Below are positions 46,190-51,590 of a stretch of 51,590 nucleotides of DNA, piece by piece (positions within the stretch are counted from its first letter, which is position 1; each line of letters opens with the position of its first letter). Location: IMG/VR virus record IMGVR_UViG_3300021224_000010, positions 1 through 51,590 of that record, one strand, 5' to 3'. The notes under the pieces are model-generated. The model had not been told where the DNA came from. It did not search any database and saw only the letters and a list, made by a program, of their open reading frames with translations. Source of the DNA: a virus. The translations under genes were made by a program, and so were the position numbers.

Positions 46190-47848
46190 TTATGAAAGCA
46201 GGAACTGCATTTTCATGGATCCAGCAGGAATGGAACCGGTATAGGTTGAGCTGCCTTGCTTGATGTTGAACGCGTAATGACCTTGTTCAGCTTCATGTCG
46301 CAGGTTCATAACTTCATATGTTCCAACAGCAACAGCGTTGCTGTTATCCCTGAACTTTCGGGTTCGGTTTACTTCCAAAATCCGAACACGCTTTACTCGA
46401 TCTTCCTGGACTGAATCCAGTACAGCCTGATCAACGAACACATGCCCGAAAGCGCTGGACTTTAAATTGTCAGCGTTCAACAAGACGGCATCAGCATCCT
46501 TTTCTGTTCCGTCTTGAATGCTGCATACAAGGCCGGCCCACTTTTCCGCAATGTTGTTGTGGCCGAATCGCTTGACGTTTTCGGGGCCAGCGACTGTTGC
46601 TCCATCAAAGAATTCGTCATTGGTGAGAACCTCGATGACGCGCTCTACAAAGCTTTCATCATCGTCTACAACGAACCCGTCTTTGCCGTCACTGATAATT
46701 TCTTCGGGGCCGTAGTTGGTTCGGTATGAAACAACCGGTGTACCCATGGATAGGGACTCCATGAAGCTAAGCCCGAATCCTTCATGTTCCGATGCTGCAA
46801 GGCTTACGCGTGCGCGCCGGAAAGGGCCTGAAGGATTCGCCGTGTAGCCCATCATGGTCACTGACTCGCCAAGGCCAAGCAGATCGATCGCTTTTCTAAT
46901 TGGCGCGTCGTCGGCGCCAGACCCCCATATTTCAAGCTTTGCACCAGGTACGCGGTCGATGACCTTGCGGAAATTCCTGACGATTCTTGAAATGCCCTTG
47001 AGCGCATCCAGGCGACTGATCACAACAGCTAGGTTTTTATCCCGGCGAATCTCACCGACTGGCGAAAAGTTGGTAAGTGGGTTGCCGATGACATGGATTT
47101 TCGGGTTGTGCCCGTACTCCAGTTCAAGGTCCCGATGCTGGGCGCGTGTAAGAACGACCAGGGCATCACACCGCTTAAGGTTTTCAAGCACTTCGACGCT
47201 GCTGGCTTTTACAGCGGCACCGAACGAATAAGGCGGGTTCAGGTGATTGCTGTGCATCGTCAGGATTTTAAAAATCTGCTCGCCGCGCACGTTGACCACG
47301 ATATGGCTTGCCCGCCACGGGTCAGCAATCAGGACTGCTGGCAGGTTGTGGTTACTTATCTGCTCAAGCCAATAGCTCTGTGAATCAAACTTGGAGCTGA
47401 AGTGGACAGACTTTTTGCCGGGTAGAAATAGAGACGACGAAAGTACGTTTCGGTCGGCGTCTAATATTTCCTCTGCAAAAATGTATCCGGAGCCAATTGC
47501 ATAACGAACGATCTGCATGCCCGTCACGCCGATGAATTCGCTTGTTCGAATCACCGGCACATCCAGCATTGAGCCATTAATACCAACGGTATGACCTGGG
47601 TCAGTGTTGCCGGCCTGGGCGATGCTGGCGTAATAAGAGTAGAGGTTGACCACGATTACATCTGGCGAGAGGCGCCCGTCAGCACGCATGGTCCGGACTG
47701 AGGCAGCGATGCGAGTGTCATGCTCAAGCAGGGCGATAACTGCGGACTGTCCGTGTAAGGAAAGCATTTCTGCCCGACTTAAAGAGACCCGCGTGATTCC
47801 TCCAGCGTTAGGAGATAGCCGATTTAGGATTGAAATAACTTGTGACAC
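46190..47848 (-). CDS. GT4 glycosyltransferase, TagE/TarM-like, probable serotype conversion
   Basis: A 552-residue GT-B glycosyltransferase. MHSNHLNPPYSFGAAVK (198-214) and the GT4 motif E356-x7-E364 in EHEGFGLSFMESLSMGTPVV, preceded by VVISRLDALKGISRIVRNF, resemble the poly(glycerol-phosphate) glucosyltransferase TagE/TarM group. A beta-rich C-terminal part follows. It lies antisense within the late region beside the tailspike, so it is probably expressed in the lysogen to change the surface sugar that phages use. GTG start behind GAGGGCG, 2 bp after the small gene upstream. The exact acceptor is unknown. Confidence 0.87.
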   Translation of the reverse strand: MSQVISILNRLSPNAGGITRVSLSRAEMLSLHGQSAVIALLEHDTRIAASVRTMRADGRLSPDVIVVNLYSYYASIAQAGNTDPGHTVGINGSMLDVPVIRTSEFIGVTGMQIVRYAIGSGYIFAEEILDADRNVLSSSLFLPGKKSVHFSSKFDSQSYWLEQISNHNLPAVLIADPWRASHIVVNVRGEQIFKILTMHSNHLNPPYSFGAAVKASSVEVLENLKRCDALVVLTRAQHRDLELEYGHNPKIHVIGNPLTNFSPVGEIRRDKNLAVVISRLDALKGISRIVRNFRKVIDRVPGAKLEIWGSGADDAPIRKAIDLLGLGESVTMMGYTANPSGPFRRARVSLAASEHEGFGLSFMESLSMGTPVVSYRTNYGPEEIISDGKDGFVVDDDESFVERVIEVLTNDEFFDGATVAGPENVKRFGHNNIAEKWAGLVCSIQDGTEKDADAVLLNADNLKSSAFGHVFVDQAVLDSVQEDRVKRVRILEVNRTRKFRDNSNAVAVGTYEVMNLRHEAEQGHYAFNIKQGSSTYTGSIPAGSMKMQFLLS

Positions 47849-47850
47849 TT

Positions 47851-48021
47851 TTATTCGCCCTCAGGATCAAAGTCATCAGTTCTTTCTTCCTCAAGAACAT
47901 CCCTTACTAACTGTTTGATCCGGATTTCTTGCGCGGGTGTGAAGGCTTCGGCTACCGCAGCGCTAGAGGCTAGGCCTTTAGTTTGCAGGACGCTAACGCT
48001 CCCTTTGTGTTTCTTTTCCAT
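47851..48021 (-). CDS. Small 56-residue partner of the glycosyltransferase
   Basis: A leftward gene of 56 codons ending 2 bp before the glycosyltransferase start, so the two form an operon. It reads MEKKHKGSVSVLQTKGLASS, then AAVAEAFTPAQEIRIKQLVR and an acidic end (EEERTDDFDPEGE). ATG 48021 has AAGGA about 8 bases upstream; ATG at 48030 is too close to it. Amphipathic, no TM. It may help or regulate the transferase. Confidence 0.65.
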   Translation of the reverse strand: MEKKHKGSVSVLQTKGLASSAAVAEAFTPAQEIRIKQLVRDVLEEERTDDFDPEGE

Positions 48022-48090
48022 GTTGGACATCCTTGAACTAAGTACATCGATCGACCAGTGTACCGAGTTTTACCGTATGCACATTTATTG

Positions 48091-48111
48091 CCCGCCTTGA
48101 GCGGGTTTTTT
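48091..48111 (+). terminator. Intrinsic terminator before the endolysin gene
   Basis: CCCGC-CTTGA-GCGGG with TTTTTT. It stands 20 bp before the endolysin start, with the same hairpin-then-GGAGAAAAG layout as before the tape measure gene. Confidence 0.8.
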
Positions 48112-48131
48112 ATTGCCTGGAGAAAAGTGAT

Positions 48132-48641
48132 ATGCCGCGTATTTCTGAAGCCGCCGCGGGCGGCCGTAACGTATTGGCGACGCTCGATGCGATCGCCTGG
48201 GCCGAGCTTGGGTCTGATTACCTGAAGCGATCCGACGACGGCTACAACGTCATCGTGACGGGCATTGATGGCCGGCTTGAACTGTTCAACGACTATGCCG
48301 ACCATCCCTTCATTGGTGGGAGAAAGTCGAAAACGATCAACAGCAGAGGCCTGACCTCAAACGCATCGGGCCGCTACCAGCAGATGCTGAAGGACTGGCC
48401 GCACTACCGCGCCCAGTTGAAGCTGACGGACTTCGGGCCGATCAGCCAGGACAAGCTGGCCATCCAGCACATTCGCGAATGCCGTGCCCTTGAGGACGCG
48501 AAGGCGGGGCGTATTGAGCTGGCCCTGACCAAGTGCCGAAACATCTGGGCCAGCCTGCCGGGGGCCGGTTACGGGCAGCGCGAGCATCGCATGGACGATC
48601 TGCTGGCCCGCTACGTGTCGGCAGGCGGGGTGCTGGCATGA
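48132..48641 (+). CDS. R: Endolysin, lambda R-like transglycosylase (GH104)
   Basis: A 169-residue peptidoglycan-cutting enzyme that resembles lambda R throughout: LDAIAWAELGSDY with catalytic E25, NVIVTGIDG and FNDYADHP, SNASGRYQQMLKDWPHYRAQ, and ASLPGAGYGQREHRMDDLLA. It cleaves glycan strands by transglycosylation. There is no signal peptide, so it needs the holin at 25232. ATGA overlap with the spanin gene. GGAGAAAAG precedes the ATG. Confidence 0.95.
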   Translation: MPRISEAAAGGRNVLATLDAIAWAELGSDYLKRSDDGYNVIVTGIDGRLELFNDYADHPFIGGRKSKTINSRGLTSNASGRYQQMLKDWPHYRAQLKLTDFGPISQDKLAIQHIRECRALEDAKAGRIELALTKCRNIWASLPGAGYGQREHRMDDLLARYVSAGGVLA

Positions 48642-49009
48642 CTCTGGCTCAGAAGATCGCTGTCCTTGGCTTGGCGGCGGTTCTGCTGCTGGCCCTGGGA
48701 GCCGGCGGCGGGATGTGGCTGGCAAGCGGGCATTACCGCCCGCTGCTCGACGCGGCGAATATCGACCTGGCCAAGGCCACGTCGGCGCATGAACACCTTG
48801 AAGCGTTGGCGGGGGAGCAAGGCAGGAAGCTTGGCGAGTTGGTGCGGGCCGGCCAATTGCGGGAGCGGAATGCCGCGCAGGCCCAGGAGAAGGCGAGGCA
48901 AGAAGCTCAGCCAGACTACACCGCCGCTAACCAGTTGTTGCGGGAGCGAACTGGCGGTGACCCTGCCCAGGCTGCGGCCGCGATTATCGATCAGGAGTTG
49001 GGGCTATGA
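48638..49009 (+). CDS. Rz: Inner-membrane spanin (Rz-like)
   Basis: A 123-residue protein with a single N-terminal membrane anchor (AVLGLAAVLLLALGAGGGMW, about residues 8-27) and a periplasmic helical part (HEHLEALAGEQGRKLGELVR), the i-spanin build. It joins the outer-membrane partner and disrupts the outer membrane at lysis. ATG 48638 overlaps the endolysin stop; the open frame from 48533 is discarded. Rz1 overlaps by ATGA. Confidence 0.9.
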   Translation: MTLAQKIAVLGLAAVLLLALGAGGGMWLASGHYRPLLDAANIDLAKATSAHEHLEALAGEQGRKLGELVRAGQLRERNAAQAQEKARQEAQPDYTAANQLLRERTGGDPAQAAAAIIDQELGL

Positions 49010-49263
49010 GGTTTCTGCTGGTGGTGTTGGCGCTGTTACTGGCTGGATGCGCTGGTCGGCAGCCGGAAGTGCGCACCGTACGCGTTGAGGTGCCGGTGCA
49101 GGTTCCGTGCAAGACACAGGAAGTCGCTGTTCCGCCCTGGGCCGTCGATGGCTTGAAGAAGTCCGACAGCCTGGAGCTGAAAGTGCGGGCGCTTTTGGCT
49201 GATCGCCGGCAACGAATCGGCTATGAGCGGCAATTGGTTGCAACTGCGCGCGCGTGCAGGTAA
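49006..49263 (+). CDS. Rz1: Outer-membrane spanin lipoprotein (Rz1-like)
   Basis: An 85-residue lipoprotein: signal MRFLLVVLALLLAGC with lipobox Cys15, a Val/Pro-rich periplasmic stretch (VRVEVPVQVPCKTQEVAVPP) and a helical C-terminus. It starts in an ATGA overlap at the end of Rz rather than being nested in it, as lambda Rz1 is. It is the o-spanin partner. It is longer than lambda Rz1. Confidence 0.9.
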   Translation: MRFLLVVLALLLAGCAGRQPEVRTVRVEVPVQVPCKTQEVAVPPWAVDGLKKSDSLELKVRALLADRRQRIGYERQLVATARACR

Positions 49264-49348
49264 AGAATAATTCTGGACACCAAATCCCAATGGGCTGTGG
49301 AGTTCTACTGATACGGCTTTTACTACTTCGAGCAAAGGGTGAGTCGAC

Positions 49349-49783
49349 ATGGATTACGCTTACTGGAAAACTTTGTCTTTAGATCAAAAGGCTTATTTCA
49401 TTGGTGCTCTGAAAAAGTTTGACGCCATGATGAATGGCCTGATTTCTTCTGCGGCGGACGCGGCGGTCATGAAAAAGCCCACGGAGAAGCTGTCTACCAA
49501 TCTTGATTTCAAAAAAAAAGGAATGGCATATCTAGATCGCTTTGCTGATTACGTAGTTAAGGGCGGCATAAGTCGGGATTTTTTAACCAAAGCAATAGAG
49601 TTGGCGAGCTATGAAATTCAAGGCATCGTCGAAGGACAGCCTAGGCAATACGTCAGAGGCGCGATCAACCAGGCGCGCTGTGACGTGATCTATTCTTTTG
49701 AGCTGGCAGAGCGCCCCTTGATTGATTTTGTAAGCACACACCAAGACGTTCATGGTACTGCTCATAAAGGCGCTTTGGTGTGA
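49349..49783 (+). CDS. AT-rich cargo gene, unknown, beside an XRE regulator
   Basis: A 144-residue soluble, mostly helical protein (DYAYWKTLSLDQKAYFIGAL; RDFLTKAIELASYEIQGIVE). It has lower GC than the lysis genes. AAGGGTGAG lies upstream of the ATG. It is followed on the same strand by a small XRE-type regulator, an arrangement like anti-CRISPR genes with their aca regulators. No similarity to any known anti-CRISPR is claimed. Confidence 0.68.
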   Translation: MDYAYWKTLSLDQKAYFIGALKKFDAMMNGLISSAADAAVMKKPTEKLSTNLDFKKKGMAYLDRFADYVVKGGISRDFLTKAIELASYEIQGIVEGQPRQYVRGAINQARCDVIYSFELAERPLIDFVSTHQDVHGTAHKGALV

Positions 49784-49886
49784 TCGCTGAGCGTCTCAGT
49801 CTCCTCAATGCTAGCTGTTGGCTGATCTCTGAACTTATCTGTTCGGCCCAGCTCTCAACTTAACACTCACCCATTTGGATACACTC

Positions 49887-50174
49887 ATGAGCATTGGAGC
49901 AAGGTTGAAATCCGAGCGACTAAGGCTGGGTTTGTCTCAGGCTGCCGTTGGCACGATTGGCGGAGTTGAGGTGAACGCGCAGGGTCGATACGAGAATGGA
50001 GTGCGGCTTCCTCGAGCGGATTATCTGGCTTCTGTTGCAAAAGCCGGCATCGACATATTGTTTGTAGTCACAGGATCACGCGCTCAAAACGGTAACGCTG
50101 ATTCTGCTAAAGCCGTCGAGGCGCTCGACAGTGCGACGGAATGCCTTGAAAAGGCCAAAGAGCTCATCCACTAA
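49887..50174 (+). CDS. XRE-family helix-turn-helix regulator
   Basis: A 95-residue regulator. MSIGARLKSERLRLGLSQAA then VGTIGGVEVNAQGRYENGVR is a standard XRE domain (residues about 4-60), followed by an Ala-rich tail (AKAVEALDSATECLEKAKEL). ATG 49887 is preferred to the TTG 12 bases before. It probably controls itself and the gene upstream. The gap before it (49784-49886) contains a short dyad CTGAG-CGT-CTCAG (49787-49799). Confidence 0.82.
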   Translation: MSIGARLKSERLRLGLSQAAVGTIGGVEVNAQGRYENGVRLPRADYLASVAKAGIDILFVVTGSRAQNGNADSAKAVEALDSATECLEKAKELIH

Positions 50175-50253
50175 CTCGGTCATCTCCGACGAACCCCGGT
50201 GACCTGCCTATCGGAGTGGAAGACTCCTTAGTGACTGATGGGTTTCAGCTGAT

Positions 50254-50934
50254 TCAGCGGACTGGCCGGATCAACTCCTGCCCTTTGTTCCGCACGTTGC
50301 CCACGGCTGCGTCGACCTTGAACCACTCAAATGCTTCCGACAGTTCGCCCTGGTGCAGCACCATCTGCTCGGCGCGCTCCTTGGGCGTAGCTGGGTCTAG
50401 CCATTCCCTTGCAAGCTCCGGCGTCAGCACAACCGGCCGACGGTCGTGAATATCCACCATGCCGCCGGCGCTGTCGGCGGTGATGATCACAAAGCCGTCA
50501 TGCTCGCTCTGTTCTTCGCCGGCATCCGGCAGTTGACCAATGGCTACGCACAGCACTGGCGCGCCATCCCGCCTGCGGATCAGGTAGGGCTGCTTCTTCG
50601 GCCCGCCTTCGTCTACCCACTCAAACCAGTTGTTGATCGGCGTGATTGCCCGGTGCGGCCAGATCGCCCGGAAGAACGGGCCGTGTGCGACCTTCTCGAC
50701 GCGGGCATTGATCGGCGCCGCCCGGTCCTTGGCCCAATGCGGCCGCCATCCCCAGCGCAACAGGTCCGCGCGCAGAAGATCGCCTTGGAGGTGGAGCAGG
50801 GCGACTTGTGTCGTCGGCGCCACGTTGTAGCGCTCCAGCGGCGCATCACCCACGGAGTTCACCAGGGCATTGGGCATGCTCAATGCTGCAACGAAGTCGT
50901 GAATGCCGGTGTACTGTGAAAGTCTTCCGCACAT
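50254..50934 (-). CDS. SOS response-associated peptidase (YedK/HMCES, SRAP)
   Basis: A 226-residue SRAP-domain protein. After MCGRLSQY it bears Cys2, the nucleophile that links to abasic sites in ssDNA, YNVAPTTQVALL, the NNWFEW block (catalytic Glu) and DIHDRRPVVLTP (His). It protects abasic sites during DNA damage. ATG 50934 follows GAGGGCCTGGCT; the open frame beyond is extension only. It lies 28 bp behind the coiled-coil gene and probably shares its LexA-boxed transcript. Confidence 0.93.
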   Translation of the reverse strand: MCGRLSQYTGIHDFVAALSMPNALVNSVGDAPLERYNVAPTTQVALLHLQGDLLRADLLRWGWRPHWAKDRAAPINARVEKVAHGPFFRAIWPHRAITPINNWFEWVDEGGPKKQPYLIRRRDGAPVLCVAIGQLPDAGEEQSEHDGFVIITADSAGGMVDIHDRRPVVLTPELAREWLDPATPKERAEQMVLHQGELSEAFEWFKVDAAVGNVRNKGQELIRPVR

Positions 50935-50962
50935 AGCCAGGCCCTCTATCTGAAACTTGAGC

Positions 50963-51301
50963 TTAGACAATCGTTTTTGGCTGGGGCACCAAGTTGACAA
51001 GCATCTGGCGGAGCCTCTCTGCTTCGCGCTCACTGGCCCTGACGGACATTCCGAGCGAGTCGATCTGCTTGCGCATGGCAGCGACTTCGGCGCCTCTCTC
51101 GGCGAGGTATCCCCTGTACTCGCTTTTAACGGCCTCGGCGTCGGCCAGCATCTTGGTCAATCCGAAAATATCCTCTCTGGCTTTGCGCAGATGCAGGTTT
51201 AATTCCTGGATTTCGTTCTCCAGTAACAGGGCGTGCTGGTGGCACATTTCTAAGGGCGTGGGGCTGCCAAGCCACCAATCGGTGTCTTCATCGATGTTCA
51301 T
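50963..51301 (-). CDS. Coiled-coil protein under a LexA box
   Basis: A 112-residue protein whose residues about 25-100 are a long coiled coil (HALLLENEIQELNLHLRKAR; AVKSEYRGYLAERGAEVAAM). The start MNIDEDTDWWLGSPTPLEM at 51301 is chosen over ATG 51331, which lies inside the LexA box; GGAAAG is about 10 bases upstream, a weak ribosome site. It heads the leftward SRAP operon. Function unknown; an SOS-linked structural or DNA-related role fits the context. Confidence 0.7.
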   Translation of the reverse strand: MNIDEDTDWWLGSPTPLEMCHQHALLLENEIQELNLHLRKAREDIFGLTKMLADAEAVKSEYRGYLAERGAEVAAMRKQIDSLGMSVRASEREAERLRQMLVNLVPQPKTIV

Positions 51302-51319
51302 TGGGGTGCTTTCCGAGCG

Positions 51320-51335
51320 CTGTATGTGCATACAG
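51320..51335 (-). promoter_or_regulatory. LexA (SOS) box before the coiled-coil/SRAP operon
   Basis: CTGTATGTGCATACAG is a perfect CTGT-N8-ACAG dyad. On the minus strand TACTGT overlaps its start as a possible -10, as in many SOS promoters. It lies 19 bp before the ATG. Confidence 0.9.
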
Positions 51336-51380
51336 TAATCGAGGTTTACGCGATCTGCGATTTGAGGCGACGAGAGGCGA

Positions 51381-51590
51381 TCAATCAGGCGCCATGAGTA
51401 CGGCTAGGGTCAGCTTGATGAACTCTTCATTTCTGTCGAGGGTGTCCAAAGCTCCGCGCACGTTCTCAGCTACATCAGCAGACCCGCGCTGCTCCACCCA
51501 GTTAGATAGCTCCATGATGGAGGCTTCGAGAGCTAGTTGGTTTTCGTAGAGCTTTGACAGCAGGGAAGGGAGCAGGTCTGAGTTGGGCAT
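51381..51590 (-). CDS. Small helical phage protein at the window edge
   Basis: A 69-residue protein, MPNSDLLPSLLSKLYENQLA followed by LEASIMELSNWVEQRG and a second helix (LDTLDRNEEFIKLTLAVLM). Its ATG falls on the last three bases of the window, so an earlier start outside cannot be ruled out and the ribosome site is not seen. It is leftward, 46 bp upstream of the LexA box of the next operon. No known function. Confidence 0.65.
   Translation of the reverse strand: MPNSDLLPSLLSKLYENQLALEASIMELSNWVEQRGSADVAENVRGALDTLDRNEEFIKLTLAVLMAPD

Noticed and set aside
1-51590. Attachment-site direct repeats at the window ends
   Set aside because: No repeat shared between the two ends was found by eye; the window seems cut at gene boundaries so att sites are probably outside.

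Overview
The window looks like a complete temperate lambdoid siphophage (prophage) of about 51.6 kb from a Pseudomonas, probably of the fluorescens group. This rests on established family knowledge applied to the sequence: a DUF1654 gene, which is a Pseudomonas-type family; a phage copy of the nucleoid protein NdpA/YejK; perfect LexA boxes; GC-rich coding broken by AT-richer cargo genes; and lambda-type int, cI, cro, P, Q, R, Rz and tail genes in lambda-like order. No att repeat is visible. The window starts on the int stop codon and ends on a start codon, so the attachment sites probably lie outside it.

Layout. 1-13720: leftward early operon (int, xis, two DNA methyltransferases, an ASCH-like protein, a DUF4406 protein, a GIY-YIG nuclease, ndpA, small regulators), interrupted by rightward cargo genes at 5854, 8026, 9655 and 11750. 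14029-18150: immunity region. Two clusters of the same 17-bp operator (TTTAGC-N5-GCTAAA) cover a leftward promoter (14029-14057) and the rightward promoter before cro (18118-18146). Between them sit cI, a LexA-controlled DUF1654 gene, and a three-gene cassette (sce7726-family nuclease, beta-family protein, two-TM membrane protein) in the place that rexAB holds in lambda. 18172-24740: cro, a LexA-boxed gene, Rha/KilAC antirepressor, DnaT-like and P-like replication genes, DUF1364, VRR-NUC, a second tyrosine recombinase and antiterminator Q. 24737-24824: probable late promoter and terminator.

25232-46154: late operon: holin, HNH nuclease, probable cos region, terminases, portal, ClpP-like protease, capsid, connectors, tail tube, G/GT chaperones with a lambda-type GGGAAAG slippery site, a lipoprotein moron, tape measure, tail tip, J and an S74-type tailspike. 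Intrinsic terminators punctuate it, which fits Q-dependent read-through. 46190-48021: leftward glycosyltransferase cargo, probably serotype conversion. 48132-49263: endolysin and spanins. 49349-50174: an unknown gene followed by an XRE regulator. 50254-51590: leftward genes under a LexA box, including an SRAP protein.

How it works together: CI represses the leftward and rightward early promoters through the shared operators. DNA damage should release three LexA boxes and trigger CI self-cleavage. Cro, antirepressor and replication genes follow, then Q opens the late operon. The lysogen-expressed cassette between cI and the left operators is the best candidate for a little-described exclusion or defence system.
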